Below, one piece after another: positions 10,996-22,788 of a stretch of 64,000 bases of DNA (the stretch's first letter is position 1; each line of letters starts with the position of its first letter). Source of the DNA: Diphasiastrum complanatum. Its lineage: Eukaryota > Streptophyta > Lycopodiopsida > Lycopodiales > Lycopodiaceae. The notes beneath the pieces were generated by a model, which worked only from the letters and a program-made list of their open reading frames with translations, did no database searches and was not told where the DNA came from. Position numbers and translations under genes: made by a program. The stretch covers positions 14,904,059 to 14,968,058 of the forward strand of contig CM055092.1 in assembly GCA_029204225.1 (NCBI GenBank). Direction: 5' to 3'.

Positions 10996-11247
10996 CTAAA
11001 CCAAATCGGAGTACATCACTATTACAAATAAAAAAATTATGACATAAATCAATATACATATATGTGATGGATCAGTAGGCGGTCTATGTCGACTGATGGA
11101 AGAGCTTGAAGATGAACAAGTCAATAGTTGTTCATTGTACTTTAGTCTTGCTTGTTCCTTTTTTCTGTGATAGAGCTCAATTCTTTTTTCTTTCTCTAAA
11201 TCACGTGGAGGTACGATAATTTTCCTAGAATTCATAATTCCAATCAA
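10996..11247 (-). CDS. Basic short ORF, unidentified
   Basis: An 83-residue minus-strand frame. The first 60 residues are highly basic and helical (SRKIIVPPRDLEKEKRIEL, then YHRKKEQARLKYNEQ), followed by a Ser tract and an Ile/Val-rich tail that could be read-through into an intron. It may be an exon of the same decayed element as the CACTA fragment at 10.6 kb. I do not recognise the family. Confidence 0.3.
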   Translation of the reverse strand: MIGIMNSRKIIVPPRDLEKEKRIELYHRKKEQARLKYNEQLLTCSSSSSSISRHRPPTDPSHICILIYVIIFLFVIVMYSDLV

Positions 11248-12540
11248 ATGTCATTGTAAGAATAAATTTGCAAGAAAAATTATACACTCATATTCAAATA
11301 ACAAATAAAGTGCAATTGATGTCAATATCAATAACAATATATACCTACTGTTGCGATCATGAGATGAATCACTATCTGATGATGATGACATCGTCGATGA
11401 CATATACACACTGTAGCCAGCTACTATACCACATCATAAGTAATCATTATGAGACCGTATGTACTGAACAAATATAATAAAATTTGTTAAAGACATGCCA
11501 ACATCTAATCCATGTATATTCTACTTATGCTTAATGTAAATCTAATATTCTAGTAACATTGCTATCAAGAAAATTGCTTGGGTGGGGCAACACATGACGA
11601 GCAATCAAAATGAGGTTCATACTGACAAATGTTAGACATCAGTAGATAGTGTGTGCAGGCCTATCTCAACTAATTTAAAGAACACATAGCAGTCAATGTT
11701 TGAAGCTCTCAGTTTGAAGTCTTATCCAAGATGTGTGATAATCTCACTCGATTTTTCTTTCAAGATGGAATGATCAAAATCAAACAATCAGTCATATACT
11801 CAATTGATTCATTGCCCACACAATCACTCATTTGATTAATTAATACTTGGCTCGAGTTAGTTAAGGATAAATCTCTTTGGATTGGCCTAGTGTGCCATGG
11901 TATCTCATGACGAGCAATATGCATTCGCCCTTTCTATCTATGGTTGCTTTGTATGCAAGAAATCATATACTAGATAGCACACCATTGACCAACATCTTTA
12001 TTACAATGCTAAATGATATTTCAACTAATTACTATGATTTCATATAAGGTTGTATAGGTCACACACCAACAATTAAAAAGATTTATCATATAGGTCACAT
12101 ATCATAAGGTCCTCAATATAACATAAATGCTTTTGATCATGAATCTAAATGACCCCATGCAACCATTTAAGAGGCCACATGACAAAAAGCAAAAATTTTC
12201 TATTTGACCATATAATTATGTCATCAAATTATATTAGATCTATGACACCTAGATGATTAATAAACTACTATTTCTTATCTCATGATTTTGTCTTGTATGT
12301 CAAATCTCAAGAAAAATAGAATTTATAACAATATAAAACTAGTTTTAACAACTAAATACTACCATAATGATCTTTGAATTGATTTTTTTATATTCCATCA
12401 TATTAAAAAATATATTTTATGTAAAATCCTACAATAAAATATTCTTATAAAATCTAGAAAAGATTATGAGAATATTGAATGACATTTGAAGCATGCAAGC
12501 CCATGTGGGGGACCCTCTCACATGCCAAGAGAGGAAAAAA
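11248..12540. other. AT-rich, no gene seen
   Basis: Very AT-rich DNA with many stops in all frames. No repeat array or transposon domain was found. Confidence 0.6.
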
Positions 12541-12546
12541 AAACCT

Positions 12547-12608
12547 CGTGGAACATCCACGCGTGGATTATCCACGCGTGGATAACTTCTGTGCGGATAA
12601 TCCACGCG
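12547..12608. repeat. Left array of the ATCCACGCGTGGAT palindrome
   Basis: Two adjacent perfect copies of the 14-bp palindrome at 12555-12568 and 12570-12583 are followed by a third, broken pair ending tccacgcga at about 12608. The hexamer TCCACG or its complement CGTGGA occurs six times in 60 bases, against an expectation far below one. It lies 340 bp upstream of the start codon at 12949. The same motif forms the array at 14888-15331 beyond the far end of that gene. Confidence 0.85.
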
Positions 12609-12619
12609 AAACTTGAATG

Positions 12620-12948
12620 CCAATAAAACAACATTTTCATGAGCATTCTTGCTCCTCTTCTCTTGCTTTCAAGTTTTATAGGTTTTCTAATCTAGTGTTT
12701 AGTGCTCTTGCTTGCTATTGCTCTTCCAAGCTCTATAGATCTTGCTTGCTTGCTTTTGGTTGCTCTTCATTGCTAGTGACCTTGCTCTTGCTAATGCTTG
12801 CTCTATTAATCTTGCTTGGTATTGATCTTGCTTAGTATTAATCTATTGCTTTCTTGTCATTGCTTACTCTTCTAATCTAAAAGTCTTCAATACTCTTTCA
12901 CTCCCATTCTCCACTAGTTTTGAACTTTTATAGTTTTTCTTTGATACA
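12620..12948 (+). promoter_or_regulatory. CTTGCT-rich leader of the gene at 12949
   Basis: The 330 bases before the start codon repeat cttgctt / gctctt / attgctctt many times. They are pyrimidine-rich and have no good open frame other than low-complexity Leu/Ala. This fits a transcribed 5' leader. I see no certain TATA box. Confidence 0.4.
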
Positions 12949-14075
12949 ATGTCTTCAAGTGGTAGGTCACGTGGAAGGTCAAGTGGGAGACCATCTAGGA
13001 GAAGAGCTCGTGAGGTGTTCAAAGAATATAATCAAGAGTGGTTTGAGACTCTATCTCCTCAACAAAGAGATAGAATAAAAAATCTTGTGTTATCTTCTTC
13101 GGGTGAATCATCCGAGAGAAGAGCTTCCGAAGATGCCCCTTCCCAAGAATCGTGTAGTGTGTATTATGATCTTAATCCACGTGGTGGAGTTATAAGAAAT
13201 ACACGTGACAATGTAGTTCATGCTCGTTTGCGTGATTTAGTTGCTTTATATTTTGGTAAAGATTACATGATTGATTGGTCCTCCCAATTGCTTGAAGACA
13301 AAAATAAAATAATAGAGACTTTATATTCTGAATTCTCTCAATCCAGTGCTTTTAGTAGGACTTGGGCCTTGAATTCAATGTGCCTTTGGATTCGAAACAA
13401 AAGGCAATGGATGAGAAGAGCCGTGAGGAATCCCACAAAGCCTGGATGGTGCTCCAAAAGGGATTGGAGGAAGGTGAAAGATGAATTGTTGCAAAACAAT
13501 CCCCAAAAGTATGAACAACAACGTAGGGCCGCGCCGAGAAGCTCTTAAAACATGGCCAAAGTCACTTGGGATCGAGAGGAAGGGGCAATCTAGAGGCCCA
13601 ATTTGTAAGTGCAATATTTTTTAGTATGATTCTATTTTTGTAGTGAGATTGTTAATGTTTTTTTTATTGCTAAACTATATTGTATTCCTAAAGTATGTTT
13701 TTTTGTTGAATGTAGCTTAGTGATATTGGAAGACACATGACCGCCACGGAGTACAAACAAGGTTACGATCATGGATATGCCGGCCTTAAGGCTTTTATGG
13801 AATCCCATGGATTGTTTCCAATCGTAAACTCTTAAACTTTATTGTTTTGTGATTATTTAATTTGTGGTTTACAAGTAAGTTTAATCTTAATTTAATTAAT
13901 CTTTGATTCTATTTTGTAGAGAGACTCTACAACTTCAAGTGTTCGTGATGTGGAAGAAAATGTGGAAAATGTAGAAGAGAACGTGAATGAGAGCGAAGGG
14001 GAGTTTGAAGATGTGGACACCAACGTACACCTACAAGATGAAGGAGGTGAGGAGGGAGGAAATGATGATGAGTAG
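12949..14075 (+). CDS. Three-exon gene, CACTA (Transposase_24-like) accessory protein, one frameshift
   Basis: Exon 1 starts MSSSGRSRGRSSG (12949) and ends at a GTAAGT donor at 13605. Exon 2 is 13716-13823 and exon 3 is 13920-14075, ending TAG. All three junctions are GT-AG and in phase 0, which supports the model. The protein of about 300 residues has an Arg/Ser-rich N terminus, a helical core (WSSQLLEDKNKIIETLYSEF, W-x6-C-LWIRNKRQWMR), the segment PGWCSKRDWRKVKDELL, a basic tail with GSRGRGN, the exon 2 segment EYKQGYDHGYAGLKAFM, and an acidic Glu-rich C terminus. Exon 1 needs a one-base correction near 13530, otherwise it stops at 13546. The W-x-R-core, W/K-rich segment and H-x2-GSRG tail resemble plant CACTA Transposase_24 proteins. 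That is a pattern judgement by eye. A DNA-binding role on the flanking arrays is inferred. Confidence 0.55.
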
Positions 14076-14199
14076 AGGTTTTAAATTAAATGTAAGGCCT
14101 TGTAGAAGGCAATGTAGGAAGGGATAATTTATTCTCTCATCCATGTATTTTTTTTTAAATCAATCAATATAATGTTTTGGCATCAAATCATTCTTGCAA

Positions 14200-14360
14200 A
14201 TTTTTTGAATGCATATATTTATAGTTCATGAATGCAAATGTATAGTCTATTGAATGCACATCTATTGATTGCAAATGTATCTATTGATGTATTCAATGCA
14301 ATGTATAGTCTATTTAATGCACATCTATGCAATGCAAATGTATCTATTGATGAATTCAAT
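14200..14360 (+). repeat. Degenerate tandem repeat of a 'gaatgcaaatgtatctattgat' type
   Basis: Phrases atgcaaatgta, gtctattgaatgcacatctat and attcaatgcaatgtat recur with a spacing of about 70 bp, downstream of exon 3 of the CACTA-like gene. An array of ggaaagcacaat repeats follows (14400-14450). Confidence 0.6.
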
Positions 14361-14887
14361 GCAATGTATCTATTTTAGCACATGATTTGCATGCTAGAAT
14401 GCACAATAGAAAGTAATGGAAAGCACAATGGAAAGTAATGGAAACCACAATATAATGCATCAATAGATAACACATTAAGCTATCAACTAAATATCAAATG
14501 AATCAAAATAAATGTGAATTTATCTTTACCATTGTATCTCCATTGTTTTGCAACCTTTGCTTTTCCTTTTGCATGCACTTGATCTTTGAATCCTTTGCAA
14601 TGAAAGCTCTTTTTTCATTTTTCATTTTTCATATCCAAACCTACATCACAAACAAAAAAGATCTTAAAACTTATGATCACAAAACGCATACTATTAACAT
14701 CAATCAATGAAATAAAAATCCTAAACACTATCAATCTTCTCACTCACATTCATCCTCATCTCATTCTCACTCCCATCTATACTCTCTTTTTCTCTCTCTC
14801 TCACACAGCACAAAAAAAGGAAGTCACCTCTAGTATAGGAGCGAACAATATTGGTTCGCGCCAAATGTTTTTTTTTGGGTCAAAAAA
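14361..14887. other. No gene; possible minus-strand leader
   Basis: Read on the minus strand, 14830-14700 is a GA-rich leader-like stretch, and a splice-acceptor-like tttgtttgtgatgtag precedes about 14640. The only frame after it is about 30 codons (Lys/Ser-rich). A second transcript pointing inward from the right array is possible but not supported further. Confidence 0.25.
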
Positions 14888-15331
14888 TTTTGCGTGGATT
14901 ATCCACGTGTGGATAATCCACGCAAAATCCAGAAACTTATCTGCGTGGATATAAATTTTTTTTATCCACGCAATATCCACGACCTCAACTCTCTGGATTT
15001 TGCGTGGATGATCCACGCGTGCATAATTATCCACGCGGAAGCCGAACCTTTTTTATTTTAGTTTTACTATGGCGTAAATAATCCACGCGTGGATTATCCA
15101 CACGGAATTAGAATTCCAATTTCTGGCTCCGGGTGTTGGAGGTTTGCCCGGCTGCTGATAGTCGGACTTGGCGTGGATAATCCACGCATTTTGAATCTCA
15201 CGACATCCGGACGATTTGCTACCGGAAATGACATTTGCATGGAACATCCACGCTTATATCCACGCCTATCCACGGCTATATCCACGCGAATTTTTTTTTG
15301 TCCACGCGTCCACCTTTGTATTGTGCGTGGA
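14888..15331. repeat. Right array of TCCACG/CGTGGA palindromes
   Basis: About 18-20 copies of the TCCACG half-site occur in both orientations over 440 bases, many as tail-to-tail pairs. 14888-14927 is a 40-bp palindrome with mismatches only at its centre. Others are near 14942-14972, 15010-15035, 15070-15103 and a 17-mer at 15171-15187. A cluster of direct copies lies at 15246-15331. The motif is the same as in the left array at 12547-12608. Confidence 0.85.
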
Positions 15332-15363
15332 TATTTGCTACATGTGTTCTTGTGGGAGTCCAC

Positions 15364-15536
15364 CCCTCCCCCCCCCCCCCCTGTTTGAGCTGGTGCCAAC
15401 ATGCCCCGGGACTTCCTGGTGCCTCCGAGAGGTCGTTAGCTTGGGCTCGTAGTTCATGGCCCTCTCGAGGGCACCAGGAGGTCTCAGGGCACGTTGGCTC
15501 TAGCCCGCCAGCTCCGTCTCCGGGAGGGGGGGGGGG
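15364..15536. repeat. Long imperfect hairpin with poly-C and poly-G arms
   Basis: The left arm 15387-15432 (ctggtgccaacatgcccc...) pairs with the right arm 15460-15503 (...gggcacgttggct), about 42 bases with few mismatches and a 27-base loop. Outside the arms a C run (15366-15380) faces a G run (about 15524-15535), extending the fold. This is a foldback or MITE-like structure. It lies directly right of the palindromic array and left of a CT tract. Confidence 0.7.
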
Positions 15537-15601
15537 CAGTGACACATGGACAAGAGAGAGGTGGCCCCAATCAAACAAACATGCCCCGAACGGGGCCCGT
15601 G

Positions 15602-15710
<109 letters not shown>

Positions 15711-15949
15711 GCATCCCCCCCCTCTTTTTATTTTTTTCAATGTTATTAATATTGATTCTTTTTTTTCCTCTCCATGTTAAATCTTCATTTTAAAAAAATT
15801 TGCCTGAAATTTTTGTGCAAAATTTTATGTTACATAAATGTACACATGTACAATTATTATTGGTCTAGAGCAAGTTTAAAAACTTGAAAAAAAATAAAAA
15901 GCATATTTATAAAGGGTCTTTTTGAAACTTAGAACTCCTCTAATGTCAT

Positions 15950-16346
15950 GTGGAGAGACACAACCCAATCATCAGGTGGCTTGCTATTTTTGAACTACCT
16001 AATCAATTTCTTGATGTGCCAAGTATATTGCTTTACTGTCTCATAATCTTCGTGACCATTGCTAGTCAAAGAGTAAATCAAATGATCACAAGATTTGGGT
16101 ATCTAAAATTCACTATGAAACTTCTTGATAAAGACCTGTCTCATTGAACAGCAACATCTGATGACTTTCATCTGTAATCTTATTAACAGAACAGAATCTA
16201 TAAAAATCATTGACATGCTTCTCAGGGTCCTCTTGTATTGTAGCCTAGAATTTTGGCGTGGGTTGAGTCAAAGACTCAGATTTCGTAACAGTAGACAACA
16301 CATTGATGGCCTAAGCACCTCGTCTTGCATTAGGTGAATCAGCCAT
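15950..16346 (-). pseudogene. Ty3/gypsy gag N-terminal relic
   Basis: The minus-strand frame from about 16346 reads MADSPNARRGA, then DPEKHVNDFYRFCSVNKIT and DESHQMLLFNETGLYQEV, matching the retrotransposon gag pattern (DPxxHxxxFxxxC...D...LxLFxxxL). Multiple stops, several of them TAG, interrupt it. The part after the second helix is unreadable. It lies immediately left of element C. Confidence 0.55.
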
Positions 16347-16359
16347 ATCAAAACTTAGA

Positions 16360-17206
16360 GAGTTGACAGAAGGATGTTCAAAATGTTGTTCAGAAGAATT
16401 GTCAAAAAAATACTCAAAAAAATGTCTAGAAGAATTATCAGACTCAATATTAGGATCTCTAGATTGTTCGTCAAAATCGTGTTCTTTTTTACAAAAATAA
16501 TAGTATCACTCTTGATTCTTTACCTGAACCTTTGCCGATTGTCTGGGAATTCCAAATATTTTATTGCATCATTTTTGAGTTTGGCGAAAGTTATATCTAT
16601 CTGGATCATCCAAATTTCAATCTTCGCCAAGCTGCAGAAACCATTGATTGCCAGAAATTTTTTTTTGCCATTTTCACCCTAGTCTTATCAATACCAGATA
16701 TACCTATCGTCAATCAGACGAAGGTTAGTTTTTTCAGATTTGTTAAAAATAGCTAGATAAGTGATTTTCACCCAAAATAGCAGTGAAAGAACCCTCATTG
16801 AGCTAACCTTTGCCTAGGCAACCTTTTCTCGTACTATTTTTGAGATATGATTTATTAGATCTAGCTACTATCGGATTTCTAGAACATTTTATTACAGTTT
16901 GATATAGATTTTGAGAAATCCTTATTTTTAGAAGTGTTGATTGCTTGATCAAGATTTTTTTTTCAAAATCAAAATCTAATTATTGTCAAGTGATAGAGTT
17001 TTCACAGACCTGATTAGAGATAGGAGTTTATTGAAAAATCTACATTCAATCTTATTGTCTTTCTGAATTGATTTATAAAGATGGCTGATATCTAATGATT
17101 TTGAGCCACCGAAATCTCCGTTGGTTGTTTATATGGCGAAGTTTTTACACAAGATAAACTTAAGCTATTTCCTATGGCCTTAGCAAGAGGAACACAAGAT
17201 TGGTTT
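16360..17206. other. AT-rich, no gene recognised
   Basis: Frames such as 16374-16682 are Lys/Ile/Phe-rich and low in information. The stretch may be remnant gypsy DNA upstream of the gag relic. Nothing firm can be called. Confidence 0.4.
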
Positions 17207-17360
17207 TGTGAAGAATGGTAAAAAATATCTGTCTATGTTGACTTTGGGGGCTATGCTCATGTTTTTTTCATTATACATAATCAAGGTATTTGAATTGAGC
17301 ACATGACCTTGTAGAATAGGTGAGTTTGTGTTAGGTAGATCTAGTTTTGTTAGCATGCAA

Positions 17361-17674
17361 TGTGAAGAATTGAAAAAGATTATCTATGTTAGATATAGGG
17401 GTCTTATGTTTTTTACATCAAGCATCTAGGTGTAGGATGTTGATAGGAATAAATTTGGCATAGATGGCAAATTATAAATTTCCACTTGTAATGCCACTAT
17501 TGAGCCAAAATAGAGTAAGAGGCTAAACACTTGCTAATTAGAGTGTAGACAAGTGTAAAGTTTTTGTTTGATGAATTCCAAGAGGTCCAATAGGATTTAG
17601 AGGTGGAACCTTGTGAGGTCCAATAGGAATTGAGGTGTGCTTGAATAGAGTCCAATAGAATTAAGAGTTGCATA
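17361..17674 (+). repeat. Element A 5' LTR, truncated
   Basis: It matches the 22052-22788 LTR base for base with few differences until about 17674, then departs. Confidence 0.85.
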
Positions 17675-17806
17675 GAGCCAAAAATCCTAGTATAGTCACC
17701 AGGCTTAGCCAACAGTACTAATGCTTGAAATAATTATGCAAGAGGTCTTCGAGGAGAGTATGATAGGATAGTAGCTCAATGGCACCTTATTCATAAGGAG
17801 ATGGAA
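17675..17806. other. Filler DNA replacing LTR end, primer site and leader of A
   Basis: About 132 bases show no match to the A/B LTR or leader. Similarity to the leader of B returns near 17807 (tttggtttcttagtgt). It contains phrases such as aggtcttcgaggagagta and ggcaccttattcata, typical of other plant retroelement DNA. It may be the scar of template switching during reverse transcription or of a repair event. Confidence 0.6.
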
Positions 17807-18055
17807 TCAAGTTTGGTTTCTTAGTGTATTTCACACGTGCTAAGAGTGTTAGATCCTAACTTTGCCTATACTCCATCATTTGATGTGAAATAGATCTTGT
17901 TTTAGAGAGATTTGAGTAGCTAGTGAGAATCAATTCACAAATTGTTGTAAGATCTATCATAGGAGGAGATAGTACTCAATTATTGGATCCTATTGAAAGT
18001 GTGTAGCAACATTTACTGTTAATCATTTGAGTTTTCTTCACTTCAAACGTCTTCA

Positions 18056-21000
18056 ATGGGTTCATCCTTGTTGGAACCAAGTGAAAGATTGACCACTTCA
18101 AATTATTCAATTTGAAAAATGAGGATGGAGTCCATCTTGATCCTTCAAGACGTGATGGACATAGTTCTTGGCCTTGAAGAAGAACCACAAGTTCTTCAAG
18201 AGGTTCAAAAATACAAAAAGAGAGCTATAATGGCTCTCCACTACATTAAGATGAATGTCTCTAATGAGATATTGAGGGAGATAGGTACTTGTACAATAGC
18301 CAAAGAAGCTTGGGATTGTCTCAAGACTATCTATGAGGCTAAGAATACCTCTAGGCTTCTCACTCTTAGGAATCAAATCTTTCAAAGTAGCCAAAAGAGT
18401 GATGAGAGTGCATCTAGTTATCTTTTGAGAGTAAAAGATATTCATAGAGAGCTTGCTTGCATTGGTGATTCCATCAATCAAAATGAGCTAGTTCAAGTCA
18501 TTATCAATGGCTTGAGAAGTGAATTTGATAACCTTGTCCAATCCTATGCCATTAAGGAGGAGCTACCAAGTTTGGAGGCTCTCCAAAGTGTGCTAATTTC
18601 AGAAGAATCAAGACAAGAGTACAAGCTCTTGAGTATGGACAAGCTTTCTCTCACTCATAATGATGGCAAAGCTCTCTTTGCCAAGGATAAGCACAAAGAG
18701 AGGAGCAAGAACCAACATCAACAATCCTCAAGCAAGGACAAAGTCAAATCCAAAGACAAAGATGAGGAGGAAGATGATTCCTCTAATGCTTCATCATCCA
18801 AGCTCAAGAAGAAGAAGAAGATCAAGTGCTTTTATTGTGGCAAGAAAGGTCATTATGCCACCAATTGCTTCAAAAAGAGGAATCAACTCAAGCAAGCCAA
18901 TATTACCAATGAGAAGGAAGACACTATTGCAAGTGATGGAGAGGGATCTCTTATGGTCTCTAGTTTCTCATCTACTCCTTTCAAGAAGGACGGCCTATGG
19001 TATATTGATAGTGGAGCCTCTTCACATATGTGTAGCTCCAAGGACTCTTTCTCTTCTATTGCACCTTATGATGGAGTGAAGAAATCAATATACACTGCAA
19101 ATGATTTTGAATGTCCTATTGAAGGCATAGGGAACATTCCCTTGAAGCTTGCATCCTCTAAAGTTCTTTCTCTCTCTAGAGTTCTTTATGTACCTAAGCT
19201 TACCAAGAATCTTATTAGTGTTGGCCAATTGCTTGATAATGGCCTTGATGTAAAATTCAATGTTGATACTTGCACTATCAAGAATAATGATGAGATACTT
19301 GCATTAGGATCTAGATTTGGTGGCATCAATAAACTAGATCCAAATGAGTATGTGAATGCTTGTAATGTTGCCCTTGTGAACAAGCTTTCTATGGAGGAAT
19401 TATGGCATAGGAGGTTGGGACATCCCAACTACAAATCCATGCTCTGTATGATCAAAGAATCGAAAGCTATTGGCTTGCCAAAGTCATTCTCCAAGAAGAT
19501 CAAGCCTTGTGAGGCTTGTGCTATTGCTAAATCTCACAAAAAGCCATTTACAAGATCTTCTATCAAAACCAAGCATCCTTTGGAGTTAATCCACTCGGAT
19601 GTGCATTTCTCATCAACTACAAGCAAGGGAGGAGCCACTTGTTTTGTTACTTTCATTGATGATTACACAAGATTCACTTGGATATATCTTCTTGCTTCAA
19701 AATCTATGGTGTTTGATCATTTCCTTATTTTCAAAGCTTATGTAGAGAAGCAATTCTCATTCAAGATTAAAGCTCTTAGAAGTGATGGAGGTGGTGAATA
19801 TGTCTCCAATAAATTTCAAGATTTTTGTGAGCTTGAAGGCATTAAAAGAGAGTTTTCTTGTGCCTACTCTCCATCTCAAAATGGAGTGGCCGAGAGAAAG
19901 AATAGATCTCTATGTGAATGTGCAAAATCTATGAGAATTGAGGCATCTTTGCCCAAAGATTTTTGGGGAGAAGCCATTAATTGTGCAAATTATCTTTGCA
20001 ATAGGCTCCCACATATAGCTCTTGGAGGAAAGTCACCATATGAAATCTTATTTTTGAAGAAGCCTAAGGTTGATCACCTTAGAGTTTTTGGATGCTTGTG
20101 CTTTGTCCATATTCCCTTGGAAACAAGGAAGAAGGAAGATCCTAGTGCATGCAAATGGATCATGGTTGGATACTCATCCACCAAGAAGGCCTATAGAGTC
20201 TTTATACTCTCTACTTCTCAAGTTATTGAAAGTAGAGATGTTGTCTTTCATGAAGATCAACACTCATCATTTGAAGAGGCCGAGATCAAGAAATCTATGG
20301 ATGCATCATCAATTATTGATTTTGAAGACAATCATGATGTGATGGGGTTGAGATTTGAAGAAGACTCTCCTCGGATTTTTTCACCAAGAAGATCCATGAG
20401 AGATAGATCCAAGCCTAAGAGGCTCTCATATGTTGACAAAGGCAAACAGGTGGATCTTGATTCCACTAATTATGTTTTTTATGTCTCTCATGAAGAGCCA
20501 AAGAATGTACAAGAGGCATTCAATACCAAGGAGTGGTATGATGCCATGAAGCAAGAGTATGATGCATTGATCGCCAACAATACTTGGGAGCTTGTGGATC
20601 CTCCATCCAACAAGCATGTGATTGGTTGCAAGTGGGTATTTTGGATCAAGTTCAATTATGATGGCACCATCAACAAGCATAAAGCAAGATTATGTGCCAA
20701 AGGATCTGCTCAGATCCATGGTCTTGATTATGAGGAGACCTTTTCACCCGTTGCAAAGATGGTGACAATAAGAATTCTTATTTCTCTTGCTTGTTTTTTC
20801 AAGTGGAAGGCGTTCCAATTAGATGTATCCAATGCTTTTCTAAATGGTTATCTTGAGGAGGAGATCTATATGGAACAACCTCAAGGATTCATCAAGGATG
20901 AGTCCAGAGTGTGCTTGCTCTTCAAAAGTCTTTATGGACTCAAGCAAGCACCAAGATCATGGTATTCAAGACTTAACTCTTTTCTTATCTCACTAGGATT

Positions 21001-22036
21001 TACTCTTAGTGACTATGATCCTTCCATGTATCTAAATTTTGTTGATAGCAATATTGTCATTCTTCTAATTTATGTTGATGACATTATTCTTTGTGGAAGT
21101 TGTATCAAGCTAGTTGATGAAACCAAGCTAGCACTTGGATGTGAGTTTAAAATGCAAGATCTAGGAGAGATACATTACATCCTAGGCATAGAAATTGATT
21201 TTTATGAAAATCATGTCTTTATATGCCAATCTAGATATGCTCACTCTATGTTGAAAAAATTCCATATGGAAAATTCTAAGAGCATAGATACTCCAATGGA
21301 GCAAATTGTAAAAGATCCTAATAAAGGTGATGAAAGATCCTTTGAGGACATCACACTTTTTAGGAGTCTTGTGGGCTCCTTGATTTGGCTTACCATTACT
21401 AGGCCTGATCTTAGTTTTTGTGTGCACAAATTGAGTCAATTTATGCAAGATCCTAAGATCCATCATTGGAAGTTGGCCAAGAGGATTCTAAGATATGTAT
21501 CTTCATCTTGTAATTATGGTCTACTCTGTAAAAGTGAAGATCTATCCATTATTGGCTACTCGGATTCGGACTTTGCAAGTGACAAGTTGGATCGAAAGTC
21601 TATTAGTGCATACACTATCTTTCTTGGAGGCAATCTAATATCTTGGCTTTCCAAAAAGCAAGATACTATATCTGTCTCTTCATGTGAGGCTGAGTACAAA
21701 GCACTCACTACAACTACCAAAGAAGTGCTTTGGATCAAGAGCTTATTAATGGAACTAAAGTGCATCAAGGAGGATGATCTACCAATGATCAAGTGTGATA
21801 ACATCTCGGCCCAAGCTCTTGCCAATAATCCCATATTTCATGCAAGAAGCAAGCACATAGAAGTGGCAGACCATTTTGTGAGAGAAAAGCTTATTGGAGG
21901 AGAAATCTATTTGGAGCATGTCAACTCGTCCTCTTGTATTGCTGATCTACTCACCAAGCCTTTGAGCAAAAGTGCTTTCATCAAGCATAGATCTAATCTT
22001 GGAGTTATATCAAGATCAATGCTCAAATATTCATAG
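18056..22036 (+). pseudogene. Element A gag-pol polyprotein (Ty1/copia), one nonsense codon
   Basis: The frame runs from MGSSLLEPSER (18056) to TAG at 22036, broken only by TGA at 18113 where copy B has TGG. Counting from the Met at 18119 (1305 residues): UBN2-type gag about 1-180, Lys/Ser-rich linker, zinc knuckle CFYCGKKGHYATNC at 237-250, protease DSGASSH at 297, GAG-pre-integrase LWHRRLGHP near 427, integrase with Asp494, Asp556 and Glu592 (35 residues between the last two, the DD35E pattern), RT with YVDD at 985-988, and RNase H with DSDFASD near 1147 and CEAEY near 1188. The order PR-INT-RT-RH is diagnostic of copia. The first ATG used by B is ACG here. All catalytic residues remain. 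Confidence 0.93.
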
Positions 22037-22051
22037 ATAATTTTTTTTGAG

Positions 22052-22788
22052 TGTGAAGATTTGAAAAAGATTATCTATGTTAGATATAGGGGTCTTATGT
22101 TTTTTACATCAAGCATCTAGGTGTAGGATGCTGATAGGAATAAATTTGGCATAGATGGCAAATTATGCATTTCCACTTGTAATGCCACTATTGAGCCAAA
22201 ATAGAGTAAGAGGCTAAACATGTGCCAATTAGAGTGTAGACAAGTGTAAAGCTTTTGTTTGATGAATTCCAAGAGGTCCAATAGGATTTAGAGGTGGAAC
22301 CTTGTGAGGTCCAATAGGAAATTGAGATGTGCCTGAATATAGTCCAATAGAATTACGAGGTGCATGGATCAATGATCCAATAGGATCAAGAGGTGACAAA
22401 ATATGGTCCAATCATAGTTAAGCATAGTGGTAGCTCGTGGACCTACTAGTATCATTGTACTCCTCATTTTGAAGTGAATTGATTTGGTGATTTCATGGAT
22501 TTTGTGAGTTATTGGATTTCTAGCTTTATCTCTCTACCCGAGAGCTCATGATGCATTTTCTCTCTCTACCCGAGGAGAGCAGCTTGTTTTTACTTAGATT
22601 ATTTTTTGAATACTTCCCACATGTGTGAGTGAGAGTTGGAAGTGATTGAATACATGTAGTAGTGTGTTTTTGCCATAGGATTCAAGATTGATCTTGAATC
22701 TCAATCTAGTCTTGATCTTGGTGCATCTACACACCTTAGGAGATCACAAGTACATGTAGTGGATAGTCCACACGTGTGAAATTCAACA
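22052..22788 (+). repeat. Element A 3' LTR, 737 bp
   Basis: TG...CA ends. It starts after the purine-rich tail of the pol gene and ends just before the TGCAA duplication. The terminal region contains a CACGTG palindrome (near 22771). Confidence 0.92.

Larger units (their letters stand above)
17361..22788 (+). mobile_element. Copia element A, near full length, nested in the LTR of C
   Basis: It begins TGTGAAGAATTG at 17361 and ends ...TTCAACA at 22788. It is flanked by a 5-bp target duplication TGCAA (17356-17360 and 22789-22793), and removing A restores a continuous C LTR. The 3' LTR (22052-22788) is 737 bp, the same length as the 5' LTR of element B. The 5' LTR is intact only to about 17674. 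It is then replaced by about 130 bp of unrelated DNA up to 17806, so the rest of the LTR, the primer-binding site and the first part of the leader are missing. The gag-pol frame is nearly whole. Without a primer-binding site this copy should not be able to start reverse transcription. Confidence 0.92.

Noticed and set aside
12429-12623. Minus-strand 64-residue ORF with PRVDNPRVDVPR repeats
   Set aside because: It is the translation of the palindromic array and has no support as a gene.
18107-18481. Antisense frames within copia gag-pol (for example 124 residues at 18107 and at 44547)
   Set aside because: They mirror the conserved sense codons, occur identically in both copies and have no independent domain.
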